Of a stretch of 64,000 nucleotides of DNA, positions 1 through 9,122 are shown in pieces; within the stretch, counting starts at the first letter, position 1; each line of letters opens with the position of its first letter. The DNA is from Pseudomonas chlororaphis subsp. piscium (GTDB lineage Bacteria; Pseudomonadota; Gammaproteobacteria; Pseudomonadales; Pseudomonadaceae). The notes under the pieces were generated by a model that had not been told where the DNA came from, made no database searches, and saw only the letters and a list, made by a program, of their open reading frames with translations. Location of the stretch: positions 310,001 to 374,000 of the forward strand of contig NZ_CP027707.1 of the NCBI RefSeq assembly GCF_003850345.1. Direction: 5' to 3'. The translations under genes and the position numbers were made by a program.

Positions 1-663
<663 letters not shown>

Positions 664-689
664 GAGTCTTCTGCGCCTGTTCGATTTTT

Positions 690-748
690 CGCGGGCAAGC
701 CTCGCTCCTACTGGTTGCACGTACTCGTAGGAGCGAGGCTTGCCCGCG
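690..748. repeat. REP inverted pair (REPIN)
   Basis: Two inverted copies of the fluorescens-group REP sequence, at 690-711 and 727-748, can form a long hairpin just after epsC. The same core recurs in inverted pairs at 3048, 11989, 42887 and 56770. Such pairs are mobilised by RAYT transposases; none is encoded in this window. Confidence 0.9.
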
Positions 749-893
749 ATGCTTTTCAGCGGCTCGCATGCCTGATGGCCATTCGCTTATTTAGCGCTGA
801 ACGATTCCCTCCGCGACACATCAGACCTTTCCTAAAACCTGTGAAATCAGGCGACCGCCGAGCCCGGCGATTAGTCCTTGCGCGCCTAACCGT

Positions 894-923
894 GTTTAAC
901 TTGAACGCTTGTTCAAGTTAAAC
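894..923. promoter_or_regulatory. Perfect 13-bp inverted repeat, candidate BetI-type operator
   Basis: The arms gtttaacttgaac (894-906) and gttcaagttaaac (911-923) are perfectly complementary around GCTT. It lies about 90 bp before the betT start. The TTGAAC-N4-GTTCAA core is the kind of site expected for a TetR-family repressor such as BetI, which controls choline genes in proteobacteria. That assignment is inference; no regulator gene is adjacent. Confidence 0.55.
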
Positions 924-1014
924 CGGCAGCTCGCTGCCCGCTCACAACAGGAGGCTTACCTTTGCTGAGTCCGATCTTTTCAGCCGCGTTTTACCCCCTC
1001 GAGGTGCACCGTTC

Positions 1015-3018
1015 ATGAGTGCATCGTCCATTCCCGCCAGCGGCCTGATCCGCATGAATCCGCCGGTGTTCTACTTCGCCGCGAGCTTTATCCTGGCCTT
1101 CGGCCTGGTGGTCATCGCCCTGCCGGAACAAGCCGGCGCCTGGTTGCTGGCCGCGCAAAACTGGGCGGCCAATACGGTCGGCTGGTACTACATGCTGGCC
1201 ATGACCCTGTACCTGGTCTTCGTGGTGGTCACCGCCTTGTCCGGCTACGGCAAGATCAAGCTCGGTGCCGACCACGACGAACCCGAATTCAGTTACCTGT
1301 CCTGGGCCGGCATGCTGTTCGCCGCGGGGATCAGCATCACGCTGTTTTTCTTCTGCGTCTCGGAACCTCTGACCCATATGCTGCAACCGCCCCAGGGCGA
1401 GGCCGGGACCGCGGACGCGGCGCGCCAGGCCATGCAGATTCTCTTCCTGCACTGGGGCCTGCATGGCTGGGGCGTGTTCGCCTTCGTCGGCATGGCCCTG
1501 GCGTATTTCGCCTACCGGCATAACCTGCCGCTGGCCCTGCGTTCGGCGCTGTACCCGCTGATCGGCAAGCGCATCAACGGCCCCATCGGCTACGCGGTGG
1601 ATGGCTTCGGCATCATCGCCACGGTGTTCGGCCTTGGCGCCGACATGGGCTTTGGTGTGCTGCACCTCAACTCCGGCCTAGACTACCTGTTCGGCATCGA
1701 CCACACCCAGTGGGTCCAGGTGGGCCTGATCACCCTGATGATGGGCGCGGCGATCATTGTCGCGGTGTCCGGCGTCGACAAGGGCGTGCGGGTAATGTCC
1801 GACATCAACATGCTGCTGGCCTGTGCGCTGCTGCTGTTCGTGTTGTTCGCCGGCCCCACCCAGCACCTGCTCAATACCCTGATCCAGAACCTCGGCGATT
1901 ACCTTGGCGCCTTGCCGACCAAGAGCTTCGACCTCTACGCCTATGACGAACCCAGCGATTGGCTGGGTGGCTGGACCGTCTTCTACTGGGCCTGGTGGAT
2001 CGCATGGTCGCCGTTCGTGGGCCTGTTCATCGCGCGGATTTCCCGTGGCCGGACCATCCGCGAATTCGTGTTCGGCGTGCTGCTGATTCCCCTGGGCTTC
2101 ACCCTGGCCTGGATGTCGATCTTCGGTAACAGCGCCATCGACCAGGTGCTCAACCACGGCATGAGCGCGCTGGGCCTGTCGGCCATCGAGAACCCCTCGA
2201 TGACCCTCTACCTGCTGCTGGAAACCTACCCCTGGAGCAAGACCGTCATCGCCGTGACGGTGTTCATCAGCTTCGTGTTCTTCGTCACCTCGGCCGACTC
2301 CGGCACCGTGGTGCTCTCGACCCTGTCGGCCCGTGGCGGCAACGCCGACGAAGACGGGCCGAAATGGCTGCGGGTGTTCTGGGGCGCGATGACCGCGCTG
2401 GTCACCAGCGCGCTGCTGTTCGCCGGCAGCATCGACTCGCTGAAGTCGGCGGTGGTGCTGACCTCGCTGCCGTTCTCGATGATCCTGCTACTGATGATGT
2501 GGGGGCTGCACAAGGCTTTCTACCTCGAGTCGCAAAAGCAGATCGCCCAGCTGCATTCGCTGGCGCCGGTGTCGTCGTCCTCGCGTCGCGGCAAGGGTGG
2601 CTGGCGTCAGCGTCTGAGCCAGGCGGTGCATTTTCCGTCGCGCGACGAGGTGTATCGCTTCCTCGACCAGACGGTGCGTCCGGCCATCGAAGAAGTGACC
2701 GCGGTGTTCGTCGAGAAAGGCTTGAACGTGATCACCCAGCCGGACCCGGCCAACGACAATGTCAGCCTGGAAATCGGCCATGGCGACCAGCATCCGTTCA
2801 TCTATCAGGTGCAGATGCGCGGCTACTTCACCCCGTCCTTCGCCCGTGGCGGCATGGGGCCCAAGGAGATGCGCAACCGGCGTTACTACCGGGCCGAGGT
2901 GCACCTGGCCGAGGGTAGCCAGGACTACGACCTGATGGGCTACACCAAGGAGCAGATCATCAACGACATCCTCGACCAGTACGAACGGCATATGCAGTTC
3001 TTGCATCTGGTGCGTTGA
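1015..3018 (+). CDS. betT: BCCT-family choline transporter BetT
   Basis: A 667-residue secondary transporter of the betaine/choline/carnitine family, predicted to bring choline across the inner membrane for oxidation to glycine betaine. About twelve hydrophobic segments fill residues 15-500. The family signatures are visible: a Gly-rich segment near residues 100-120 (FAAGISITLFFFCVSEPL) and the Trp-rich segment near 320-350 (WAWWIAWSPFVGLFIARI, then SRGRTIREF). The first motif resembles the proton-coupled choline carriers more than sodium-coupled BetP. A long cytoplasmic tail of roughly 150 residues, as in osmosensing BetT proteins, ends the protein. The ATG at 1015 was chosen because hydrophobic sequence starts soon after it; the upstream Shine-Dalgarno is weak. 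The perfect palindrome at 894-923 suggests repression in the absence of choline. betIBA is not in the window. Confidence 0.87.
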   Translation: MSASSIPASGLIRMNPPVFYFAASFILAFGLVVIALPEQAGAWLLAAQNWAANTVGWYYMLAMTLYLVFVVVTALSGYGKIKLGADHDEPEFSYLSWAGMLFAAGISITLFFFCVSEPLTHMLQPPQGEAGTADAARQAMQILFLHWGLHGWGVFAFVGMALAYFAYRHNLPLALRSALYPLIGKRINGPIGYAVDGFGIIATVFGLGADMGFGVLHLNSGLDYLFGIDHTQWVQVGLITLMMGAAIIVAVSGVDKGVRVMSDINMLLACALLLFVLFAGPTQHLLNTLIQNLGDYLGALPTKSFDLYAYDEPSDWLGGWTVFYWAWWIAWSPFVGLFIARISRGRTIREFVFGVLLIPLGFTLAWMSIFGNSAIDQVLNHGMSALGLSAIENPSMTLYLLLETYPWSKTVIAVTVFISFVFFVTSADSGTVVLSTLSARGGNADEDGPKWLRVFWGAMTALVTSALLFAGSIDSLKSAVVLTSLPFSMILLLMMWGLHKAFYLESQKQIAQLHSLAPVSSSSRRGKGGWRQRLSQAVHFPSRDEVYRFLDQTVRPAIEEVTAVFVEKGLNVITQPDPANDNVSLEIGHGDQHPFIYQVQMRGYFTPSFARGGMGPKEMRNRRYYRAEVHLAEGSQDYDLMGYTKEQIINDILDQYERHMQFLHLVR

Positions 3019-3047
3019 TTGGGGTCGGTGGCGTTTGTGCTACTGCC

Positions 3048-3118
3048 ATCGCGGGCAAGCCTCGCTCCTACAGAAGAAGATTGTGCGTGCTTCTGTAGGA
3101 GCGAGGCTTGCCCGCGAT
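3048..3118. repeat. REP inverted pair (REPIN)
   Basis: The arms at 3048-3076 and 3090-3118 match perfectly over 29 bases, including the flanking ctacagaag. It sits between the convergent ends of betT and the small membrane protein gene. A degenerate single copy is at 3431-3450. Confidence 0.9.
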
Positions 3119-3126
3119 CAGGGCCC

Positions 3127-3384
3127 TCAGGCCGGGCTCAATACCGTGAACAGCACCAGCGCCGCCACCGGCACGCCGAATACCACACTGCCGACCGCCA
3201 GCTCCGTGCTCAGGGGCTGTCCGGCGTGGACCATGCCCACCGCACCGTTGATCACCGTCAGCGCCAGCCACAGCACAACGAAACTGTAGGCCAGGGTCTG
3301 GCGGCCGAGGCCGATTTTTTCGCCGATAAACAGCATCAGCGCCAGGAGGACCAGGCCGAAGGAGGTGATGATCGCGGTGTGCAT
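3127..3384 (-). CDS. Small multi-pass membrane protein, function unknown
   Basis: An 85-residue, very hydrophobic protein with three predicted membrane spans: about residues 3-20 (AIITSFGLVLLALMLFIG), 30-52 (SFVVLWLALTVINGAVGMV) and 62-83 (LAVGSVVFGVPVAALVLFTV). I do not recognise a named family, though small proteins of this shape are common in Pseudomonas. It converges on betT with a REP pair between them and is not obviously in an operon. The start ATG at 3384 is preceded by a gaggacttc stretch that could act as ribosome-binding site. The hydrophobic pattern and absence of a better frame support a real gene. Confidence 0.6.
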   Translation of the reverse strand: MHTAIITSFGLVLLALMLFIGEKIGLGRQTLAYSFVVLWLALTVINGAVGMVHAGQPLSTELAVGSVVFGVPVAALVLFTVLSPA

Positions 3385-3563
3385 GATGAAGTCCTCGCGG
3401 GCGGGATTCGGGGTTGGCCTCGATGTGGCTATCGCGGGCAGGCTCGCGATGTTTCTCCAACCTGATGAGCTGAAGTGTGGTCGAGGGGCGCGCGACCTGC
3501 CGGGTAAATCGACTTTAGGAGTGTCCCCTGGCTCGTCGCTCCCGACAGCGAAAAGGCCAGGGC

Positions 3564-4304
3564 TCAGACGAGGCCGCCGTTGGCGCGCAGGATCTGCCCG
3601 TTGACCCAGGCGGCCGCCGGGCTGACCAGGAAGGCGATGACGTTGGCGATGTCTTCCGGCTGGCCGAGGCGCTCCAGGGGCGGCATCTTGGCGAAGCTCT
3701 GGATCTGTTCTTCGCTCTTGCCGTGCAGGAACAGTTCGGTGGCCACCGGGCCGGGGGCGACAGCGTTGACGGTGATGTTGCGCCCGCGCAGTTCCTTGGC
3801 GAACACCTGGGTCAGGGACTCCACCGCCGCCTTGCTGGCGATGTACACCGCGTAGCCCGGCAGGTTGAGGCCGACGGTGCTGCTGGAAAAGTTGACGATG
3901 CGTCCGCCGGCGTTCAGGCGGCTGGCGGCCTCGCGCAGGGTGTTGAAGGTACCGCGGGTGTTGATGGCGAAGGTCTGCTCGAACAGTTCGTCACTGTGTT
4001 GCGCCAGCGGCAGGACCTTGAGGATGCCGGCGTTGTTGACCAGCACGTCGACCTTGCCCAGTTGGGTTTCGGTCTCGTCGAACAAGCGGCGCACGTCATT
4101 GGCGTTGGCCACGTCGGCCTTGACCGCTATGGCCCGGTGGCCGGCCTGGCGCAGTTCCACCACCAGGGCCGAGGCTTCGGTGGCGCTGCTGGCGTAGTTG
4201 ATGGCGACGGCGAAACCTTCGCTGGCCAGTTGCTTGGCGATGACCGCGCCGATGCCGCGGGAGGCGCCGGTCACGATGGCAACTTTCGAAGTCTGGGTAG
4301 TCAT
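3564..4304 (-). CDS. SDR-family NAD(P)-dependent oxidoreductase
   Basis: A 246-residue classical short-chain dehydrogenase/reductase. The Rossmann cofactor motif TGASRGIG is at residues 11-18, NNAG at about 90-93, the catalytic Ser in NFSSSTVG, and the YxxxK pair in YIASK near residue 155. The C-terminal PGPVATELF segment is also typical. It resembles 3-oxoacyl-ACP reductase-like SDRs of unknown substrate. The arginine-poor cofactor loop does not settle NADH versus NADPH. The gene is divergent from a LysR regulator at 4442, an arrangement in which the regulator usually controls the SDR gene, so regulation by that protein is inferred. The substrate cannot be told from sequence. Confidence 0.88.
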   Translation of the reverse strand: MTTQTSKVAIVTGASRGIGAVIAKQLASEGFAVAINYASSATEASALVVELRQAGHRAIAVKADVANANDVRRLFDETETQLGKVDVLVNNAGILKVLPLAQHSDELFEQTFAINTRGTFNTLREAASRLNAGGRIVNFSSSTVGLNLPGYAVYIASKAAVESLTQVFAKELRGRNITVNAVAPGPVATELFLHGKSEEQIQSFAKMPPLERLGQPEDIANVIAFLVSPAAAWVNGQILRANGGLV

Positions 4305-4441
4305 GGCGAATTTCCTTCTGGGTAACGAGTGATTTGCTGCGGTGTGGAGGCAGACTCACATGTTTACCCAGGGTGATAAATGCGCCAGAGTTGGCTTGAC
4401 TGTTCAATATTCTCCAACAATCAATCGTCCGGGAGCCCGTC

Positions 4442-5332
4442 GTGGATCAAGTCAAAGCGATGAAGGTGTTCGTGCGGATCTACGAGCGCAGCAGCTTCAC
4501 CCTGGCCGCCGATGACCTGAACCTGCCGCGCGCCACCCTGACCCATACCCTCAACCAGTTCGAAGCCTGGCTCGGCACCCGCCTGCTGGAGCGCAGCACC
4601 CGCCGCGTGCGCCCGACCCTCGATGGCGAGGCCTATTACCTGCGCTGCGTACAGTTGCTGGCGGAGTTGGAAGAGGCCGAACTGGCGTTTCGCACGGTGG
4701 CGCCGAAAGGGCGCTTGCGGGTCGACCTGCACGGCACCCTGGCCAAGTACTTTGTGATTCCGGCCTTGCCCGAATTCATGGCGCGCTACCCGGAGATCGA
4801 GCTGTCCATCAGCGAGGCCGATCGTTTTGTCGACTTGATCGCCGAAGGGGTGGACTGCGTGCTGCGCGCCGGCACCCTGGGGGACTCGTCGCTGATCGGC
4901 CGGCGCGTGGCCAGCCTGCAGCAGATCACCTGCGCCAGCCCGGCGTACCTGCGCAAATACGGCGAGCCGAAGAGCCTCGACGAGCTGTCGCGGCACCGTG
5001 CGGTGAACTATGTCTCGCGCACCACCGCCAAGCTGTTTCCTTTCGAATTCATGGTCGATGGCGAACTGCGGGAAGTCGCCATCGATGGCGCGCTGTCGGT
5101 GTTCGGCGCCGAGATCTACGCCGCCTCAGCCGTGGCTGGGCTGGGCATCATCCAGTGCCCGCGCTACCGCATGGCGCAGCAGATGTCCCAGGGGCTGGTG
5201 CAGGAAATCCTCACTGATACGCCACCACCACCCATGCCGGTTTCCGTGCTGTACCCGCACAACCGCCAGATGTCGCCACGGGTGCGGGTGTTCGTCGACT
5301 GGCTGGCGGAGGTTTTCGCCAGGGCGGTTTGA
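4442..5332 (+). CDS. LysR-family transcriptional regulator
   Basis: A 296-residue regulator starting with GTG at 4442 behind a gggagc Shine-Dalgarno. Residues 1-60 are the winged helix-turn-helix (MKVFVRIYERSSFTLAADDL, RATLTHTLNQFEAWLG, LLERSTRRV). Residues 90-296 form the periplasmic-binding-protein-like effector domain. It belongs to the large LysR group commonly paired with a divergently transcribed oxidoreductase. The target is most likely the SDR gene starting at 4304, and the 137-bp intergenic region would hold both promoters and the operator. The inducer is unknown. Confidence 0.88.
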   Translation: MDQVKAMKVFVRIYERSSFTLAADDLNLPRATLTHTLNQFEAWLGTRLLERSTRRVRPTLDGEAYYLRCVQLLAELEEAELAFRTVAPKGRLRVDLHGTLAKYFVIPALPEFMARYPEIELSISEADRFVDLIAEGVDCVLRAGTLGDSSLIGRRVASLQQITCASPAYLRKYGEPKSLDELSRHRAVNYVSRTTAKLFPFEFMVDGELREVAIDGALSVFGAEIYAASAVAGLGIIQCPRYRMAQQMSQGLVQEILTDTPPPPMPVSVLYPHNRQMSPRVRVFVDWLAEVFARAV

Positions 5333-5456
5333 GTAGTGCCTGGGCGGCGCCGGTCATCGCTGCTTTCTGTATTGATTATCTGAATGTGTATAGTGTGTAT
5401 TGTTCGCCTTCGGCTGGGTATTGTGGTTTTTCGGGACGTATCGAAAGGACACGGCA

Positions 5457-5639
5457 ATGCGCAGTCGGGAACTGATCAGGATGATCGAGGAGGACGGGTG
5501 GTATCTGATCGCGGTCAAAGGCAGTCATCACCAGTACAAGCATCTGCACAAGCCGGGGCGGGTCACTATCCCTCACCCGGATGCGGATCTGCCCAGGGGC
5601 ACGATCCACAGCATCTTGAAACAGGCGGGCCTGAAATGA
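5457..5639 (+). CDS. hicA: HicA-family mRNA interferase toxin
   Basis: A 60-residue protein with the double-stranded RNA-binding-like HicA fold. The signature GSHHQYKH (residues 22-29) contains the catalytic histidine, and HPDADLPRGTIHSILKQAG matches the C-terminal family motif. HicA toxins cleave mRNA to stop translation. A longer frame reaching back to 5400 lacks family similarity upstream, so the ATG at 5457, behind cgaaaggacacggca, was chosen. The stop overlaps an ATG of the downstream frame (ATGA at 5636), and the antitoxin follows, so the pair is translationally coupled. Confidence 0.88.
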   Translation: MRSRELIRMIEEDGWYLIAVKGSHHQYKHLHKPGRVTIPHPDADLPRGTIHSILKQAGLK

Positions 5640-5668
5640 GGCCGGCCTTGAACGAAGAGGTCAACGAG

Positions 5669-6070
5669 ATGAAATTCCCGGTCGTGCTGCACAAGGATGC
5701 CGACTCCGGATATGGAGTGATCGTCCCCGATGTGCCGGGCTGTTTTTCCGCCGGTCATACCGCTGCGCAAGCCTTCGAGAATGTGAAAGAAGCCCTGTCG
5801 CTGCACTACGAAGGCCTGGTTGCCGATGGTGAGCCGCTGCCCCAGGTGCATGAGGTCGACGTGCATATCGACAATCCCGACTACGCCGGCGGCGTATGGG
5901 GGGTGGTCGAGTTCGATATCACACCGTACTTCGGCAAGGCGGTGCGTTTTAATGCGACGTTGCCGGAGCAACTGTTGGAGCGCATCGACCAGACAGTGAA
6001 GCGCGACCAGCGTTACCGTTCGCGCTCGGGTTTTCTCGCGGCAGCGGCACTGCGCGAGCTCTCCGCCTAG
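5669..6070 (+). CDS. hicB: HicB-family antitoxin with ribbon-helix-helix C-terminus
   Basis: A 133-residue antitoxin. The N-terminal partial RNase-H fold starts MKFPVVLHKD and includes SGYGVIVPDVPGCFSAGHT and the typical AFENVKEALSLHYEGLVADG segment. A C-terminal ribbon-helix-helix-like part (VRFNATLPEQLLERIDQTVK) should bind DNA and autorepress the operon. An in-frame ATG exists at 5636, overlapping the hicA stop. The ATG at 5669 fits the family start and has a gaagagg ribosome-binding site 8 bases upstream, so it is preferred. Neutralises HicA. Confidence 0.88.
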   Translation: MKFPVVLHKDADSGYGVIVPDVPGCFSAGHTAAQAFENVKEALSLHYEGLVADGEPLPQVHEVDVHIDNPDYAGGVWGVVEFDITPYFGKAVRFNATLPEQLLERIDQTVKRDQRYRSRSGFLAAAALRELSA

Positions 6071-6657
6071 GCATTGCCCGTCCCCATGGTCCTCATGGGG
6101 GCATGCCTGGCCTCTGTCCCTCGGCAATTTTCCTGTACCGCCCAGGCTTGGGAACCTTCGGTTCGGCCCGGCAGGGCGGTGTTTTACCGTCTATAAACAA
6201 CTGATGCAGCGCCTTGTTCGATGCCGTCTTCCTGGCTTTTCCAGGCAGCGCCGGCACCGACAGGGCCCTGTGTTTCCGGTGTTTTCCCCCCCTATTCCTG
6301 CTCCCAGCCAGCGTTGCTATTAACCGGGATATTACTTCGATTGGGGCTGCCTCTGAGCGACGATTTCGTACTGTATTACGTGGTACGTAATAAAATATTT
6401 CCATCGTCATATTTTTCTTCTGTTTTCTGGTCATTTCATTTCGGCAGCAGCGCTGTGCCAATGCCGTGTCCGGGCGTTCCGCCAGCAGGTGCCGGATGGT
6501 TTCAGTCATTTACCGCTCTTGAAGTGGCTGCGATCTCGCCTGGGCGTATGCTGGGCAACTTTCAGGCTCCGCTGATTCAGATGTTGCGAGGGCGCTTGCC
6601 CTGCACCAATGCGCATGGGCTTAAACCTGGGTGTTCAGGATAAATAGAGAGGGTTCG
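6071..6657. other. 587-bp gene-free spacer with a short palindrome
   Basis: No convincing gene is seen here. Open frames exist on both strands (plus 6221-6643, minus 6093-6509), but their composition is low-complexity and they lack good ribosome-binding sites. The segment 6290-6440 is visibly more AT-rich than its surroundings. It contains tattacgt-ggt-acgtaata (6374-6392), with 8-bp perfect arms, which could be an operator. It may be a remnant of inserted DNA linked to hicAB. Confidence 0.4.
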
Positions 6658-7695
6658 ATGACTTACCTTGCTGCCGAAAACCGCTACGACTCCATTCCCT
6701 ACCGCCGCGTCGGACGCAGCGGCCTGGTGCTGCCGGCGCTGTCCCTGGGCCTGTGGCACAACTTCGGCGACAGCACGCCGATCGACACCCAGCGTTCGTT
6801 GCTGCGCACCGCCTTCGACCTGGGCATCAACCACTTCGACCTGGCCAACAACTACGGCCCGCCCTACGGCAGCGCCGAGATCAACTTCGGTCGCCTGCTG
6901 CGGGAGGACTTCAAGCAGTATCGCGACGAGCTGATCATCTCCAGCAAGGCCGGCTGGGATATGTGGCCCGGTCCCTACGGCCAGGGCGGGGGCTCGCGCA
7001 AATACGTGCTGGCCAGCCTCGACCAGAGCCTGCAGCGCCTGGGGCTCGACTATGTGGATATCTTCTATTCCCACCGCTTCGACCCGGACACCCCGCTGGA
7101 AGAAACCGCTAGCGCCCTGGCCACCGCGGTGCAGCAGGGCAAGGCGCTGTACATCGGTATCTCGTCCTATTCCGGGGTGAAAACCCGCGAGATCGCGGCC
7201 TTGCTCAAGGAGTGGAAAGTGCCGCTGCTGATCCACCAGCCGGCCTATAACCTGCTCAACCGCTGGGTGGAAAAAGACCTGCTGGACACCACCGACGAAC
7301 TCGGCGCCGGGGTGATCGCCTTCACGCCGTTGGCCCAGGGCCTGCTGACCGACAAGTACCTCAATGGCATTCCCGAGGACGCGCGGGTCAATCGCCCGGG
7401 CGGTGGTTCGCTGCAAACCTCGCACCTGTCCGAAGCCAACCTCGCCCATGTGCGCGCCCTCAACGAAATCGCCAAGCGTCGCGGCCAGAGCCTGGCGCAA
7501 CTGGCCCTGGCCTGGACCTTGCGTGACCCACGAGTGACCTCGGCACTGATCGGCGCCAGCCGGCCGGAGCAGATCGTCGAGAACGTCGGCGCATTGCGGA
7601 ACCTGAACTTCAGTGCGGAAGAACTGGCGGAGATCGATCGTTTCGCCCGGGAAGGCGGGATCAATCTGTGGGAGAAGCCTTCAACCGCCGAATAG
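6658..7695 (+). CDS. mgrA: Aldo-keto reductase, L-glyceraldehyde 3-phosphate reductase (YghZ/MgrA) type
   Basis: A 345-residue AKR14-like enzyme with a TIM barrel. The catalytic tetrad is inferred from family motifs: Asp/Tyr in INHFDLANNYGPPYGSAE, Lys in LIISSKAGWDMWPGPYG, and His in DIFYSHRFDPDTPLEE. The C-terminal NADP-binding segment SALIGASRPEQI is clear. The glycine-rich insert WPGPYGQGGGSRKY distinguishes the YghZ group, which reduces L-glyceraldehyde 3-phosphate and methylglyoxal. The ATG at 6658, behind gagagggttcg, was preferred to an upstream in-frame ATG at 6631. It stands alone, followed by a degenerate REP pair. Confidence 0.85.
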   Translation: MTYLAAENRYDSIPYRRVGRSGLVLPALSLGLWHNFGDSTPIDTQRSLLRTAFDLGINHFDLANNYGPPYGSAEINFGRLLREDFKQYRDELIISSKAGWDMWPGPYGQGGGSRKYVLASLDQSLQRLGLDYVDIFYSHRFDPDTPLEETASALATAVQQGKALYIGISSYSGVKTREIAALLKEWKVPLLIHQPAYNLLNRWVEKDLLDTTDELGAGVIAFTPLAQGLLTDKYLNGIPEDARVNRPGGGSLQTSHLSEANLAHVRALNEIAKRRGQSLAQLALAWTLRDPRVTSALIGASRPEQIVENVGALRNLNFSAEELAEIDRFAREGGINLWEKPSTAE

Positions 7696-7730
7696 AGCTT
7701 GCCGTCATGCTGTAAGGCTGCCGCAGCTTC

Positions 7731-7810
7731 TGTAGGAGCCAGGCTTGCCGGCGATCGGGGCGGTGTGTGGTGTCAGGCATACCGCTATCGCGAGCAAGCT
7801 TCGCTCCTAC
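7731..7810. repeat. Degenerate REP inverted pair
   Basis: Two inverted REP copies (7731-7755 and 7787-7810) each carry substitutions (gagccaggcttgccgg; gcgagcaagcttcgc), so this pair is older than those at 690 or 11989. Confidence 0.75.
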
Positions 7811-7874
7811 CTGGGGTAGGGGGAATTCGGTAGTAATGAAGGGATGCGCCTTCTTCATGGGACGCCGGCAAATT

Positions 7875-8102
7875 CTATTTGTCAGGGGTTGGGTTGCGAC
7901 TTGGCAATTCAAGTTCAACCCCGTTGCATTCGCCAAAGCGGGTACGGATTCGGCTGCCAAGATTCCGGATGTCGGTTTCTTGAGGGAAGACCTTGAGCAG
8001 TATCTGGCGTACTTCCTCTTCTATCGAATATCCGTGGGATGCTGCCTGTTTTTGCAGAGGCGACATGATCGGGCCGATGAGCTTGTATAGGGCAATGGTC
8101 AT
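7875..8102 (-). CDS. FitA/VapB-like antitoxin remnant without partner toxin
   Basis: A 75-residue protein whose segment QAASHGYSIEEEVRQILLKV matches the second helix region of FitA-type ribbon-helix-helix antitoxins (family pattern: RAAxHGRSMEEExRxIL). The N-terminal beta strand normally reading like ITIRNLD is instead IALYKLIGP, so DNA binding may be altered. No PIN-domain toxin (FitB/VapC) is found on either side, so it is an orphan or decaying half of a toxin-antitoxin pair. The ATG at 8102 has a gagagg ribosome-binding site 8 bases upstream; a GTG at 8111 is an alternative. Confidence 0.55.
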   Translation of the reverse strand: MTIALYKLIGPIMSPLQKQAASHGYSIEEEVRQILLKVFPQETDIRNLGSRIRTRFGECNGVELELPSRNPTPDK

Positions 8103-8198
8103 GAGAAACACCTCTCAACTCACAAGAATTGAGAAGCTAACATCGGCGCCCCGGTTATGGGTCGCCCTCGGTCTTATTCAGATTTCTCCCAAGTAGAC

Positions 8199-9038
8199 TC
8201 AACGAAAAAACGGCACATCCCCAAGAATCGTCGCGCGGTGCATCACGCGGCGTTGCGGGCGGTAGTCGTCGACCGCGTAGTGCTGGGTCACGCGGTTGTC
8301 CCAGAAGGCCACGTCGTGGGTCTGCCAGCGCCAGCGGATGGTGAATTCCGGGCGGGTGGCGTGGGCGAACAGCAGTTTCAGGATGACTTCGCTTTCGCTG
8401 TCCGACAGCTCGTTGATCCTGGTCGTGAAGCCTTCGTTGACGAACAGCGACTTGCGCCCGCTGACCGGGTGGGTGCGGATCACCGGGTGCGACAGCGGCG
8501 GGTTTTTCCGCTTGGCCTCTTCCCAGCGCGCCAGGTCCTCCGGGGTATTGCCGAAGCGTTCCAGGGGGAAGGACTTGATGAACTCGTGAGTCGCGGTCAG
8601 GCCTTGCAGCAGCTTCTTCATCGGCTCCGAGAGTGCCTCATAGGCCGCGATGCCGCTCGCCCACAGAGTGTCGCCGCCGTAGGCCGGCAACAGCTTGGCA
8701 CTGAGCACGGCGCCCAGGGCCGGGGTCGGCAGGAAGGTCACGTCGGTGTGCCAGATGGCGTTGTCGCGCACGTCGGTTTCCGCGGTGTCGAGGATCAGCA
8801 CCTCCGGCTGTTCCGGCACGTTGGGGTAGATCGGATGGATATGCAGGTCGCCAAAGTTCGCCGCGAAGCGCGCCTGTTGCTGCGGGTCGATCGGCTGGTC
8901 GCGGAAGAACAGCACCTGATGCTGGAGCAGCGCCTGCTCGATGGCATCGCGCTGCTCGCTGGCCAGTGGCTGGCTGAGGTCGACGCCACCGATCTGGGCG
9001 CCCAGGGCGGAGCTTAAAGGGGTGATGGTCAGGCTCAT
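8199..9038 (-). CDS. tauD: Taurine dioxygenase TauD
   Basis: A 279-residue Fe(II)/2-oxoglutarate dioxygenase that oxidises taurine to sulfite and aminoacetaldehyde to supply sulfur. The iron ligands appear as H97 and D99 (IWHTDVTF) and H253 ([11 protein letters not shown]). R268, which binds 2-oxoglutarate, sits 15 residues after the last His, as in the E. coli enzyme. It is the last gene of the minus-strand tauABCD set, 84 bp after tauC. Expression is expected under sulfate starvation through CysB-type control, which is known for the family and not shown here. The sulfite released feeds cysteine synthesis, matching epsC at the window start. Confidence 0.93.
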   Translation of the reverse strand: MSLTITPLSSALGAQIGGVDLSQPLASEQRDAIEQALLQHQVLFFRDQPIDPQQQARFAANFGDLHIHPIYPNVPEQPEVLILDTAETDVRDNAIWHTDVTFLPTPALGAVLSAKLLPAYGGDTLWASGIAAYEALSEPMKKLLQGLTATHEFIKSFPLERFGNTPEDLARWEEAKRKNPPLSHPVIRTHPVSGRKSLFVNEGFTTRINELSDSESEVILKLLFAHATRPEFTIRWRWQTHDVAFWDNRVTQHYAVDDYRPQRRVMHRATILGDVPFFR

Positions 9039-9122
9039 GTCGTTCTCGAATGGAGCGCCGAATTGCCGGCGTGGTCAGTTCTGTCTGTAAGAAGTCTTGC
9101 CCGCTACAGGGTTACCGGGGTT

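Noticed and set aside
6093..6643. Plus- and minus-strand frames in the spacer after hicAB
   Set aside because: No ribosome-binding sites, no domain, low-complexity composition; the minus-strand frame also reads through the palindrome.
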